From assembly GCF_003289945.1 (NCBI RefSeq), contig NZ_QMBP01000005.1, positions 248,001-312,000 of the forward strand: 64,000 nt of DNA. The letters are read 5' to 3'. The notes below the pieces were generated by a model, which ran no database searches, was not told where the DNA came from, and saw only the letters and a list, made by a program, of their open reading frames with translations. Positions 37,879 to 46,281 of this stretch are shown here, one piece after another; the first letter of the stretch is position 1, and each line of letters starts with the position of its first letter. Position numbers and translations under genes: made by a program. This DNA is from Mesorhizobium hawassense (lineage in GTDB: Bacteria > Pseudomonadota > Alphaproteobacteria > Rhizobiales > Rhizobiaceae).

Positions 37879-39192
37879 ATGGGCTTTTCCTACATGCCGG
37901 GCTTCGGCAATGATTTCGAAACCGAGACGCTGCCCGGCTCGCTGCCGCAGGGCCGTAACTCGCCGCAGCGGCCGGCCTACGGGCTCTATGCCGAGCAACT
38001 GTCGGGCTCGCCCTTCACCGCGCCGCGCGGCACCAACGAGCGCTCCTGGCTCTATCGCATCCGGCCGAGCGTGAAGCACACCGGCCGCTTCAAGAGCGCG
38101 AGCTATCCGCTGTGGAAGACCGGACCCAGCATCGGCGACCACGAACTGGCGCTCGGCCAATACCGCTGGAACCCAACGCCGATGCCGAGCGAGCCGACGG
38201 ACTTCATCTCCGGCATGCGTACCTTCACCACGGCCGGCGACACGGTCGGCCAATCCGGCATGGCAGCCCACGTCTATGTCGCCAACCGCTCGATGGCCGA
38301 CGACCATTTCTTCAACGCCGACGGCGAGTTGCTGGTCGTGCCGCAGGTCGGAGCGCTGCGCTTCGTCACCGAGATGGGCGTGATAGAGCTTCGGCCGGGC
38401 GAGATCGCCGTGCTGCCGCGCGGCCTCGTCTTCAAGGTCGAGCTCTCCGACAAGGAGGCGCGCGGCTACGTCTGCGAGAATTATGGCGCCAAATTCACCA
38501 TGCCGGACCGCGGCCCGATCGGCGCCAACTGCCTGGCCAACCCTCGCGACTTCAAGACGCCCTGCGCCTGGTTCGAGGAGAAGGAGACGCCCTGCCGACT
38601 GATCGTCAAATGGTGCGGCACCTTCCATGTCACCGAGCTTGGCCATTCGCCGCTCGACGTCGTCGCCTGGCACGGCAACTACGCGCCCTATAAGTATGAT
38701 CTGGCGACGTTTTCGCCGGTCGGCGCCATCCTGTTCGACCATCCCGATCCGTCTATCTTCACCGTGTTGACGGCGCCGAGCGGCGAGGAGGGCACGGCCA
38801 ATGTCGACTTCGTCATCTTCCCGCCGCGCTGGCTGGTGGCGGAAAACACGTTCCGGCCGCCCTGGTACCATCGCAACATCATGAGCGAGTTCATGGGCCT
38901 GATCCACGGCCAGTACGACGCCAAGGAGGAAGGTTTCGTCCCCGGCGGCATCAGTCTGCACAATCAGATGCTGGCGCATGGGCCGGACGCGAAAGGTTTT
39001 GAGAAAGCCACCCGCGGGGACTTGAAACCGGTCAAGCTCGACAACACCATGGCCTTCATGTTCGAGACGCGTTTTCCCCAGATGCTGACACGCTATGCCG
39101 CCGAGCTCGGCACCTTGCAGGAAAACTACATCGACTGCTGGGCCGACCTGAAGAAGCGTTTCAACGGCACCCCCGAGGGCGACTGGTCTTGA
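37879..39192 (+). CDS. hmgA: Homogentisate 1,2-dioxygenase
   Basis: HmgA opens the ring of homogentisate to maleylacetoacetate in tyrosine/phenylalanine degradation. ATG 37879 has GGGAGG six bases upstream and gives 437 aa, a usual length; the upstream ATG 37804 lacks such a site. The iron ligands are visible in the C-terminal half: [14 protein letters not shown] (His and Glu) and [13 protein letters not shown] (His). Next in order come an MBL hydrolase, a DUF7660-like protein and the fumarylacetoacetate hydrolase, most overlapping or closely spaced. Confidence 0.95.
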   Translation: MGFSYMPGFGNDFETETLPGSLPQGRNSPQRPAYGLYAEQLSGSPFTAPRGTNERSWLYRIRPSVKHTGRFKSASYPLWKTGPSIGDHELALGQYRWNPTPMPSEPTDFISGMRTFTTAGDTVGQSGMAAHVYVANRSMADDHFFNADGELLVVPQVGALRFVTEMGVIELRPGEIAVLPRGLVFKVELSDKEARGYVCENYGAKFTMPDRGPIGANCLANPRDFKTPCAWFEEKETPCRLIVKWCGTFHVTELGHSPLDVVAWHGNYAPYKYDLATFSPVGAILFDHPDPSIFTVLTAPSGEEGTANVDFVIFPPRWLVAENTFRPPWYHRNIMSEFMGLIHGQYDAKEEGFVPGGISLHNQMLAHGPDAKGFEKATRGDLKPVKLDNTMAFMFETRFPQMLTRYAAELGTLQENYIDCWADLKKRFNGTPEGDWS

Positions 39193-40061
39193 GCGCAGGC
39201 AAAGCGATGGACCGTCTCGTCCTTCTCGGCTCCAAAGGCGGCCCGGCGTTGCGGCCGGGCGGGCCATGGCCGAGTTCGTCGCTGCTTGAAATCGGCGGGC
39301 GCAACTTCGTCATCGATTGCGGGCTGGGCGTCACGCGCGGCCTGGTCGATGCCGGCATGAGCCTGAAGGCGCTCGACCTGATCTTCGTCACGCATCTTCA
39401 TTCGGACCATGTTCTGGAGCTCGGTCCATTGATCCTCACCGCCTGGACGGCGGGATTGGCGACGCCTGTAACCGTCTATGGACCGCCCGGCACCAGCCAC
39501 TACTGGCAGCGCTTCTGCCAAGCGATGGATTTCGACATCGAGATCCGCATCGTCGACGAAGGCCGGCCGGACATCCGCGAGTTGGTTACGGTGAAGGAAT
39601 TCGCCGAGGGCGTGATTCTGGAGGAGGGGGGCTTGACGGCGTCGGCGCTGCGCGTCGACCATCCGCCGGTGACCGATTGCTTCGCGTTGCGTTTCGAGCA
39701 TGGCGGCAGGAACGTCGTGTTCTCCGCCGACACGGCGTTCTTTCCACCGCTGGCCGGCTTTGCCAAAGGGGCCGACATTCTTGTGCATGAAGCGATGCTC
39801 GAGGAGGGCGTCGAAAGGCTGGTTGCAAGGACCGGCAATGGCGCTCGGCTCCGCGAGCATCTCTTTGCCAGTCACAGCCTGGCTGAAGAAGCCGGGCGTA
39901 TCGCCAGCGATGCCGGCGTGAAGCGGCTGGTGCTCAATCACCTCATTCCCGCCGACGATCCGGCGGTCGGCGAGGCCGACTGGATTGCCGCCGTCAGGAA
40001 AACTTGGTCGGGTGACTTGACGATTGCTTGCGACGGCCTTGTTGTGGGGCTTCTGGAGTGA
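39189..40061 (+). CDS. MBL-fold metallohydrolase
   Basis: The 290-residue beta-lactamase-fold protein has the metal motif THLHSDH, then a Cys/His pattern SADTAFF and a late NHLIP histidine typical of AtsA/ElaC-like hydrolases. The start TTG 39189 overlaps hmgA by 4 bp; ATG 39207 is an alternative that would shorten it by six residues. It lies inside the homogentisate operon, but no step of that pathway is known to need an MBL hydrolase; it could act on a lactone or thioester by-product. Confidence 0.85.
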   Translation: MSAGKAMDRLVLLGSKGGPALRPGGPWPSSSLLEIGGRNFVIDCGLGVTRGLVDAGMSLKALDLIFVTHLHSDHVLELGPLILTAWTAGLATPVTVYGPPGTSHYWQRFCQAMDFDIEIRIVDEGRPDIRELVTVKEFAEGVILEEGGLTASALRVDHPPVTDCFALRFEHGGRNVVFSADTAFFPPLAGFAKGADILVHEAMLEEGVERLVARTGNGARLREHLFASHSLAEEAGRIASDAGVKRLVLNHLIPADDPAVGEADWIAAVRKTWSGDLTIACDGLVVGLLE

Positions 40062-40063
40062 CG

Positions 40064-40417
40064 ATGGCCGACGAGAAGCTTTGGGACGAGGTGAGCGCAT
40101 CCGGGACGGCGTCCTCGGTACAGCTCTCTTCGTTTCTGGACAGTGTGCAGGACCTTCCATCCTTTGTCCGCTTCATTGATGCATTGCGCGAGGATCGCGA
40201 AGATGCGGACTGCAAGGAGGCAGCGAGGCCCGCAGGACCCTATTCATCAGGCTGGAACGGGTGGGAAAACGGCTCGATAGCAAATTTCCTTGAAGCCTCG
40301 GTCGCCTGGGCCACCACCTGGACCGACGACAGCCGCGGTGATGCGGCGCATCTCGCAGCCGACAATCCCTGGAAGGCGGCGGCCAGAATTCTCTATGCCG
40401 GCAAACATTACGAATGA
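40064..40417 (+). CDS. DUF7660-like small protein
   Basis: This 117-residue cytosolic protein starts at ATG 40064, 2 bp after the MBL stop. The conserved-looking features are SFVRFIDALRED near residue 37 and WNGWENGSIANFLEASVAWATTW, which resembles the DUF7660 group (from memory). No catalytic motif is evident. It is packed in the operon between the MBL hydrolase and the FAH gene, so it is probably cotranscribed. Confidence 0.65.
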   Translation: MADEKLWDEVSASGTASSVQLSSFLDSVQDLPSFVRFIDALREDREDADCKEAARPAGPYSSGWNGWENGSIANFLEASVAWATTWTDDSRGDAAHLAADNPWKAAARILYAGKHYE

Positions 40418-40432
40418 TGATCGGGAGGACTG

Positions 40433-41446
40433 ATGAAGCTTGCCACATTGAAGAACGGGACGCGCGACGGGAAGCTGGTCGTGGTCTCGCGCGATCTGAC
40501 GCGGTTCACCGACGCTTCCTTCCTGGTGCCGACGTTGCAGGCCGCGCTTGACGACTGGCGCCGCATCGCGCCGCATCTTGCGGCTATGGCGGAATCGCTG
40601 GAGACCAACGCCGTCCCTTCGGCGCGCTTCCACGAGCATGATGCGCATTCGCCGCTGCCGCGCGCCTATCAATGGGCGGACGGCTCGGCCTATGTGAACC
40701 ATGTCGAGCTGGTGCGAAAGGCGCGCGGCGCCGAGATGCCTGCAAGTTTCTGGACCGATCCTCTGATCTACCAGGGCGGCTCGGATTCCTTCGTTCCGCC
40801 GCGCGACCCGATCCGCATGGCCGACGAAGCATTCGGTATCGACATGGAGGCGGAAGTCGCCGTCATCGTCGACGATGTGCCGATGGGCGCCGAGCTGGAC
40901 GAGGCGAGGGACGCGATCAGGCTGGTGATGCTGGTCAACGACGTGACGCTGCGCGCCATCACCGGCCCGGAACTCGCAAAGGGTTTTGGCTTCTTCCAGT
41001 CGAAGCCATCTTCGGCCTTCTCGCCGGTCGCGGTCACGCCGGACGAGCTGGGCGATGCCTGGGACGGCAGCAAGGTCAACCTCGCTCTGCTCGCCGATCT
41101 CAACGGCAAGCCGTTCGGCCGTGCCAATGCCGGCGTCGACATGACGTTCGATTTCCCGGCGCTGATCGTGCATGCCGCAAAAACCCGGCCGCTCGCCGCG
41201 GGCACCATCATCGGTTCCGGCACCGTCTCCAACAAGCTGAACGGGGGGCCGGGCAAGCCGGTGTCGGCCGGCGGCGCTGGCTATTCCTGTATCGCCGAAC
41301 TGCGCATGATCGAGACCATCGAGGGCGGTGAGCCGAAGACGCCCTTCCTGCGCTTTGGCGACACGGTGCGCATCGAGATGAAGGACAAAACGGGACATTC
41401 GATCTTCGGCGCCATCGAGCAGAAGGTCGAGAAATACGAGGAGTGA
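40433..41446 (+). CDS. Fumarylacetoacetate hydrolase family protein
   Basis: The 337-residue FAH-family protein hydrolyses fumarylacetoacetate to fumarate and acetoacetate, the last step of tyrosine degradation (inferred from context). Family features are the metal-binding acidic stretch DMEAEVAVIVDDVP and SKPSSAFSPVAVTPDELG, plus the C-terminal GTIIGSGTVSNKL. ATG 40433 follows GGGAGGACTG. The gene order with hmgA supports fahA, though the bacterial FAH family also includes other hydrolases. Confidence 0.88.
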   Translation: MKLATLKNGTRDGKLVVVSRDLTRFTDASFLVPTLQAALDDWRRIAPHLAAMAESLETNAVPSARFHEHDAHSPLPRAYQWADGSAYVNHVELVRKARGAEMPASFWTDPLIYQGGSDSFVPPRDPIRMADEAFGIDMEAEVAVIVDDVPMGAELDEARDAIRLVMLVNDVTLRAITGPELAKGFGFFQSKPSSAFSPVAVTPDELGDAWDGSKVNLALLADLNGKPFGRANAGVDMTFDFPALIVHAAKTRPLAAGTIIGSGTVSNKLNGGPGKPVSAGGAGYSCIAELRMIETIEGGEPKTPFLRFGDTVRIEMKDKTGHSIFGAIEQKVEKYEE

Positions 41447-41456
41447 GGCCCGAACG

Positions 41457-41993
41457 GTGACCCTGCTCGAGCATCTGCGCCGCATGGCCCGCAACAATCT
41501 CTGGTCGAACGACCGGCTTTACCGCGCCGTGCTTGCGCTGAAGCCCGGCGAGTTCGAAGCCGGGCGCACCAGCTTCTTCCCGTCGATCAGGGAGACACTC
41601 AACCACATCCTCGCGGTCGACCTTCTCTATTTCGACTTCCTGACGGATGGCGGTCTCGGCGCGGCGGCCTATGACGACTTCGTTCCGTTCGACGGTGCGA
41701 CGGGCCTGGCGGCGGCACAGGCCGATTTCGACCGCAAGCTCATCGTCTTCTGCGACGGCCTGTCGGAAGCCGACCTCGACCGCCGCGTCATCACCGACCG
41801 GCGCGAGGACGGCATGATCCCCGAGAAGATCGGCGACATCCTCGCCCATGTCTTCCTGCACGACATTCACCATCGCGGCCAGGTGCACGCGATGCTCTCC
41901 GGCACCTCTGTCGCGCCGCCGCAATTGGATGAATTTCTGCTCGACTACGACATCAAGCTGAGGAAGGACGAGGTCGAGCGGCTGGGGGTATGA
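41457..41993 (+). CDS. DinB family protein, candidate isomerase
   Basis: The 178-residue four-helix-bundle protein has the DinB metal-histidine pattern: SIRETLNHILAVD (first His) and VFLHDIHHRGQVHAML (His-x3-His). The DinB/MDMPI superfamily includes thiol-dependent transferases and the mycothiol-dependent maleylpyruvate isomerase. It starts with GTG 41457, 10 bp behind the FAH gene. The operon has no GST-type maleylacetoacetate isomerase, so this protein is a candidate for that glutathione-dependent step (inference only). Confidence 0.85.
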   Translation: MTLLEHLRRMARNNLWSNDRLYRAVLALKPGEFEAGRTSFFPSIRETLNHILAVDLLYFDFLTDGGLGAAAYDDFVPFDGATGLAAAQADFDRKLIVFCDGLSEADLDRRVITDRREDGMIPEKIGDILAHVFLHDIHHRGQVHAMLSGTSVAPPQLDEFLLDYDIKLRKDEVERLGV

Positions 41994-41995
41994 GG

Positions 41996-42373
41996 TTAGA
42001 CCAGCGCGACATCATAGCGGGCGAAGTGCGAGTCCGATGTCAGGATAGTCAGGCTCTCCAACCGTGCCTGCGCTATCAGCAATCGGTCGAATGGATCGCC
42101 ATGGTGAGGGGGTAGATCGCCCACCGCATGCGCGTGCTGTAAGGTGACGGCGAGCGGCTGAAATTGCATCCTTGGAAGCAATGTCGGCAGGTCATCTGGC
42201 GCCTGGAGTTTTCCGATCGATCGTTTGATGGCGATCTCCCAAACGCTCGCCGCGCTCGCGAACACCACAGCTTCCGAGTTCAGGATGGCACGGTGCTGTT
42301 CGCTGAGACGTCGATCGTCCGAAATCGACCAGAGGATAATGTGCGTATCGGCGAGAAACGGACCTGTCGTCAT
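41996..42373 (-). CDS. VapC-type PIN domain toxin
   Basis: This 125-residue PIN-domain ribonuclease starts at ATG 42373 (MTTGPFLADTHIILWS). The acidic residues of the active site are in place: Asp9 (LADTH), Glu of VWEIAIKRSIGKL, Asp of HHGDPFDRLL and Asp of TSDSHF. It should cleave RNA, often tRNA or rRNA, unless bound by its antitoxin, encoded directly upstream with a 4-bp overlap. Confidence 0.9.
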   Translation of the reverse strand: MTTGPFLADTHIILWSISDDRRLSEQHRAILNSEAVVFASAASVWEIAIKRSIGKLQAPDDLPTLLPRMQFQPLAVTLQHAHAVGDLPPHHGDPFDRLLIAQARLESLTILTSDSHFARYDVALV

Positions 42374-42594
42374 TTGACGTACTCGTCCCATTCGGGACCG
42401 AGTTCGTCAAAGTCGTCCGCAATCCAGATCTTGCCTTTTAAGGCGCCGATACGCGGCAGCGGCTCCGCTACTGCTGGTGGTACGATACGTGCGGCAACCT
42501 TGCCATGGCGCGTAAGCACGATCTCCTCACCGGCTTCCGCGCGGCTTACGAGTTCCGATAATTTGGCCTTGGCTTCGGCGATGGAGACATTCAT
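42370..42594 (-). CDS. Phd/YefM-type antitoxin
   Basis: The 74-residue protein starts at ATG 42594 (MNVSIAEAKAKLSELV). The N-terminus has the Phd/YefM pattern (VSIAEAKAKLSELVSRAEAGEEIVLTRHGKVAARI compared from memory), with a C-terminal acidic toxin-binding tail (ADDFDELGPEWDEYVK). It precedes the PIN toxin with a 4-bp overlap, and a perfect inverted repeat at 42607-42630 just upstream is the likely autoregulation site. GTG 42600 is an alternative start. Confidence 0.88.
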   Translation of the reverse strand: MNVSIAEAKAKLSELVSRAEAGEEIVLTRHGKVAARIVPPAVAEPLPRIGALKGKIWIADDFDELGPEWDEYVK

Positions 42595-42606
42595 GAGCAC
42601 GATCCT

Positions 42607-42630
42607 TTATGACCATAATTTAGGTCATAA
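42607..42630. promoter_or_regulatory. Operator-like inverted repeat upstream of the toxin-antitoxin pair
   Basis: TTATGACC (42607-42614) and GGTCATAA (42623-42630) form a perfect 8-bp inverted repeat with an 8-base AT-rich spacer, 12 bp before the antitoxin start. Such symmetric sites are the usual target of Phd-type antitoxin autorepression. Confidence 0.6.
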
Positions 42631-42661
42631 TTGATCGCGCTGCAAGATATCCGCGCGTCGC

Positions 42662-43777
42662 TTACGCCGCCTTGCCGTCCAGCTTGATCACGCCGCGCTT
42701 GATCTGGTCCTGCTCGATCGATTCGAACAGGGCGCGGAAATTGCCCTCGCCAAAGCCTTCGTCGCCCTTGCGCTGGATGAACTCGAAGAAGATCGGGCCG
42801 ATGACGGTCTTAGAAAAGATCTGAAGCAGGATCTTGGTCATGCCGCCGTCGACGACGCCTTCGCCGTCGATGAGGATGCCGTGCTTCTTCATGCGCTCGA
42901 TCGGCTCGTCATGGCCGTTCACCCTGTCATGCGACATGTCGTAATAGGTGTCGGGCGGGCCGGGCATGAACTTCAGGCCGTTGGCGGCGAGCTTGTCGGT
43001 TGCCTGGTAGATGGCGTCGGTGCCGACCGCGATGTGCTGGATGCCCTCGCCATTGTACTTTTTCAGATATTCGGCGATTTGGCTGGTCTCGTCCTTGGAC
43101 TCGTTCAGCGGAATGCGGATCTTGCCGCAGGGCGAGGTGATGGCGCGGCTGACCAGGCCGGTGATCTTGCCGTCGATGTCGAAGAAATGGATCTGCTTGA
43201 AGCCGAACAGGTCGCGGTAAAAGTCCCACCACTTGTCCATGTTGCCGCGATAGACATTGTGGGTGAGGTGGTCGAGGAAATAGAAGCCGACGCCCACGGG
43301 CTTCGGGTCGCGCTCGCCCAGCCACTCGAACTCGGCGTCATAGGCCGAGCCCTTCTCGCCATAGCCGTCGATGAAATAAAGCAGCGAGCCGCCGATGCCG
43401 ACGATCGCCGGCACGTCGAGCGCCTTGTCGATGCCCTCATAGGGTGTGGCGCCCCTCGACACCGCATGGTCGAAGGCATGCTTAGCATCGACCACGCGCC
43501 AAGCCATCGAGGCGGCGCAGGGCCCGTGCTTTTCGACGAACTTCATCGCATGCGAGCCGGGCTCGGCATTGACGACATAGTTGATGTCGCCCTGGCGCCA
43601 GACGGTGATGTCCTTCGAACGGTGCTTCGCCACCGCGATATAACCCATGCGGGTGAAGAGCTCGGCGAGCTTTGCCGGCTCGGCATGCGCGAATTCGACG
43701 AATTCGAAACCGTCGGTGCCGGCGGGGTTTTGCTTGCTGATCCTGGCCGGTGGGGCGTCGTGCGGGAAGGGGCCCAT
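42662..43777 (-). CDS. hpd: 4-hydroxyphenylpyruvate dioxygenase
   Basis: Hpd turns 4-hydroxyphenylpyruvate into homogentisate, feeding hmgA. The 371-residue protein starts at ATG 43777 (MGPFPHDAPPARISK) with GGAGG upstream; the frame to 43816 lacks a signal. Iron ligands appear as LDHLTHNV (His), GIQHIAVG (His) and FFEFIQRKGDEGFGEGNF (Glu), in the vicinal-oxygen-chelate layout. It is divergent from an Lrp-type regulator that probably controls it. Confidence 0.95.
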   Translation of the reverse strand: MGPFPHDAPPARISKQNPAGTDGFEFVEFAHAEPAKLAELFTRMGYIAVAKHRSKDITVWRQGDINYVVNAEPGSHAMKFVEKHGPCAASMAWRVVDAKHAFDHAVSRGATPYEGIDKALDVPAIVGIGGSLLYFIDGYGEKGSAYDAEFEWLGERDPKPVGVGFYFLDHLTHNVYRGNMDKWWDFYRDLFGFKQIHFFDIDGKITGLVSRAITSPCGKIRIPLNESKDETSQIAEYLKKYNGEGIQHIAVGTDAIYQATDKLAANGLKFMPGPPDTYYDMSHDRVNGHDEPIERMKKHGILIDGEGVVDGGMTKILLQIFSKTVIGPIFFEFIQRKGDEGFGEGNFRALFESIEQDQIKRGVIKLDGKAA

Positions 43778-43871
43778 GGCAGTCCTCCAAAAACTGTTGC
43801 GGCCGTGCTTGGCCAACTTTCACCATGATAGCGCGGAGCCGTCGCACGGTGCTTGCATTCAACCGCCTGAA

Positions 43872-43899
43872 ATGCGCATCATGTGCGTAATTTGTGCAT
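43872..43899. promoter_or_regulatory. Candidate Lrp-type sites upstream of the regulator
   Basis: ATGCGCAT (43872), ATGTGCGT (43881) and TTGTGCAT (43892) are related 8-mers spaced 9 and 11 bp apart in the 138-bp gap between divergent hpd and the Lrp gene. Phased repeats fit Lrp/AsnC binding; function is inferred. Confidence 0.35.
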
Positions 43900-43915
43900 G
43901 AAAGGAGAAAAAACC

Positions 43916-44383
43916 ATGGATGATGCGCGCCTGGATCAATTTGACCGCAAGATAATGGCGCTTTTGCAGGACGATGCGCGCTACACCAACAACGATCTTT
44001 CGGAGCGCGTGAACCTTTCGCCCTCCCAATGCTCGCGCCGCCGCCAGCGGCTGGAGGATGACGGCTATATCAAGGGTTATCGAGCGGTTCTCGATCGCGA
44101 CAGGCTCGGCTTTTCGCTGGTCAACGTCATCTCGGTGACCCTGGCGACCCACAATCGCGACAACGCCCGCCGCTTCGGCGAATTGGTGGCGCGGCTGCCC
44201 GAGGTGCAGGAGGCGCACGCGCTGACCGGCGAGATGGATTACATCTTGAAGGTGGTGACGCCCGATCTCAAATCATTGTCGGAGTTCGTCAACGGTGTTC
44301 TCCTGCCGCACGAATCCGTGCAGCATGTGAAGACGGCGATCGTGCTGGAGACTTTGAAGGAAACCGGCGCACTGCCGATTTGA
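43916..44383 (+). CDS. Lrp/AsnC family transcriptional regulator
   Basis: The 155-residue protein starts at ATG 43916 (AGGAGA upstream). It has the N-terminal helix-turn-helix DQFDRKIMALLQDDARYTNNDLSERVNLSPSQCSRRRQRLEDDGYI and the C-terminal RAM domain (EAHALTGEMDYILKV). Its place opposite hpd suggests it activates tyrosine breakdown in response to an aromatic amino acid. The next gene, 9 bp downstream, is a small membrane protein. Confidence 0.9.
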   Translation: MDDARLDQFDRKIMALLQDDARYTNNDLSERVNLSPSQCSRRRQRLEDDGYIKGYRAVLDRDRLGFSLVNVISVTLATHNRDNARRFGELVARLPEVQEAHALTGEMDYILKVVTPDLKSLSEFVNGVLLPHESVQHVKTAIVLETLKETGALPI

Positions 44384-44392
44384 GTGGGAGCC

Positions 44393-44731
44393 ATGTCCAA
44401 TCTTCAGCTTGCCGGGTTCATTCTTTTTGTGGTCGGGCTCGTGCCGTTCACAATCGGCGGTCTGATTTTTCTCCGCCACGGCTATGACACTTGGAATGCG
44501 GAGCTATTGGCCGATAAAGGCTTGTCGTGGTGGGATAGAAAGCTTGGGTTCCAGGGTCTCTTAACTCATCCCAAATCGCGCTGGTGGTGCGCTATAGGCT
44601 TTCCGATTTGCCTCGCCGGCTTCGTACTGCTCGTTGTCAGCACGATCCCCCTGGACCAACTCGTCCTATTCGTAGTCTTGTTTGCCGCTTTCTTTGGCCT
44701 GCGCCACATCATCGCCAACCGGCATCGTTAG
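44393..44731 (+). CDS. Small membrane protein
   Basis: This 112-residue protein has three likely membrane helices (about 5-28, 66-86 and 90-107). It starts at ATG 44393 with GGGAG upstream, 9 bp after the Lrp stop, so it may be cotranscribed. I do not recognise a family. Confidence 0.6.
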   Translation: MSNLQLAGFILFVVGLVPFTIGGLIFLRHGYDTWNAELLADKGLSWWDRKLGFQGLLTHPKSRWWCAIGFPICLAGFVLLVVSTIPLDQLVLFVVLFAAFFGLRHIIANRHR

Positions 44732-44761
44732 CCGGCAGGCAGGTGGCAAGGCCAACTTGCG

Positions 44762-45100
44762 TCACCCCCGCTGCTGCTGAATCAGCCCATAAAGGTTGGT
44801 GCAGCGCGCGCCTGAGCGGCAGTACGCGAACACCGGGCCTTCGAGCTCGTCGAGCGCGGCTGCCTGGTCCTCGACATTGTCCATGGTGATCTGGCCGCTG
44901 ATGACCGGGATATAGCGGAAGGCGAGCCCTGCCGCCTCGGCCGCAGCCTGGACGCTCCCAGCCGATGGCTGGCCCGGCTGCTCGTCGTCCGGCCGGTTGC
45001 AGATCACGCTCTTGAAGCCGGCGTCCTTGATGGCCGCGATATCCTGCGGCTGGATCTGGCCGGAGACCGAATAGTCGTCGCTGATCTGGCGGTATTCCAT
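44762..45100 (-). CDS. TIGR01244 family sulfur transferase/phosphatase-like protein
   Basis: This 112-residue protein has the rhodanese/DSP-like active loop YCRSGARCT and the N-terminal MEYRQISDDYSVSGQIQP typical of the TIGR01244 (Blh-type N-terminal) group, linked elsewhere to sulfide and persulfide metabolism. The catalytic residue would be the first Cys of CRSGAR. It is monocistronic; it faces the small membrane protein. Confidence 0.85.
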   Translation of the reverse strand: MEYRQISDDYSVSGQIQPQDIAAIKDAGFKSVICNRPDDEQPGQPSAGSVQAAAEAAGLAFRYIPVISGQITMDNVEDQAAALDELEGPVFAYCRSGARCTNLYGLIQQQRG

Positions 45101-45223
45101 GGTGTCGTCCTCGCGATCTCTTTGGGGTCAGTCTTGCCACTCCGGGAGAGGGGCGGCAATCCGCATTGAAGGAATTCTCTGCCAAATAGACATCGCGCGC
45201 GGGAAATTCCAACCGTCTTCCTT

Positions 45224-45275
45224 CCTTCTCCTCGTTCACGGGGAGAAGGTGCCCGAAGGGCGGATGAGGGGCGGC
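45224..45275 (+). repeat. Palindromic intergenic repeat, copy A
   Basis: CCTTCTCC (45224-45231) pairs with GGAGAAGG (45242-45249) and is followed by a GTGCCCGAAGGGCGGATGAG run. The same build occurs at 48566-48618 and, inverted, at 48653-48715. It lies between the TIGR01244 gene and the zinc-type substrate-binding protein. Confidence 0.75.
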
Positions 45276-45309
45276 GCCGGCGTTGGTCATTGTCCTCCAG
45301 GACGTCAGC

Positions 45310-46251
45310 TCAGCTTCCCAGGATCGCGCCTTTGATCTGCGTGATGTTGTTGTGCATCATGTCGATATAGGTCGAGGCCGGGCCGTCCGACCCCGACAGC
45401 GCGTCGGAATAGAGCGTGCCGCCGACCTTGATGCCGGTCTCGCCGGCGATCTGCTCGATCAGCCGCGGATTGGTGATGTTTTCGACGAAGATCGCCGCCG
45501 CCTTGTCCTGCTTGACCTGTTTGACCAGCTTGGCGACGTCGGCCGCCGACGGCTCGGAATCGGTCGAGATGCCTTGCGGCGCGAGGAAGGTCAGCCCGTA
45601 TTCGTGCTCGAAATAGCCGAAGGCGTCATGCGAGGTGATGACGACGCGCTTGGCCTCCGGGATCGACTGGATTGCCGCCCTCACTTCGCCTTCCAGCGCA
45701 TCGAGCTTGGTGGTGTAGGCGGCGGCGTTGGCCTTGTAGCTGTCGCAGCCATCTGCGTCGGCCGCGCAGAACGCGTCGGCGATGTTCTTCACATAGATCT
45801 TGGCGTTGGCGATCGACTGGAAGGCGTGCGGGTCGGTGACGGTCTTGCCGCCGCCGGTGTCGGCGCCTTCGGCAGCGTCCGCATCGGCGAATTCCGGCTT
45901 GAAGGCGATCGGTGTCACGCCCTTGGTCAGCGTCACGATCGAGGCCTTGGTGGCGCTGGCGTCGACCAGGCGCTGCAGGAAACCTTCGAAATGCAGGCCG
46001 TTGACCAGCACGACATCGGCGCCGGCCATCGCCACTGCGTCGGCCGGGCTCGGCTCATAGACATGCGCGTCGCCGTCCGGCCCGACGATGGTGGTGATGT
46101 TGACGCGGTCGCCGCCGACATTCTTCGCAAAGTCGGCAATCACCGTGAAGCTCGCCACCACTTTCAGCGGCGCCGCGAAGGCGGACGAGGTTGCGAAGGC
46201 GCCTAATGTTATAACGCTCAGAGCCAGGGCGGCACGGAAGGATTTCAACAT
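45310..46251 (-). CDS. Zinc/manganese ABC transporter substrate-binding protein
   Basis: This 313-residue cluster A-I binding protein has a signal peptide (to about AFA, residue 26). Metal ligands by family pattern are His63 (DAHVYEPSPAD), the His of DPHAFQSIANAKIY, the SHDAFGYFEHEYGL region and a late Asp. There is no long His-rich loop, which is common in ZnuA, so Zn or Mn cannot be separated; the Zur-like box near the operon favours Zn. It is the last gene of the transporter operon. Confidence 0.9.
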   Translation of the reverse strand: MLKSFRAALALSVITLGAFATSSAFAAPLKVVASFTVIADFAKNVGGDRVNITTIVGPDGDAHVYEPSPADAVAMAGADVVLVNGLHFEGFLQRLVDASATKASIVTLTKGVTPIAFKPEFADADAAEGADTGGGKTVTDPHAFQSIANAKIYVKNIADAFCAADADGCDSYKANAAAYTTKLDALEGEVRAAIQSIPEAKRVVITSHDAFGYFEHEYGLTFLAPQGISTDSEPSAADVAKLVKQVKQDKAAAIFVENITNPRLIEQIAGETGIKVGGTLYSDALSGSDGPASTYIDMMHNNITQIKGAILGS

Positions 46252-46281
46252 CGGGGACTGTCTCCTTGCTTGGGGATGGGG

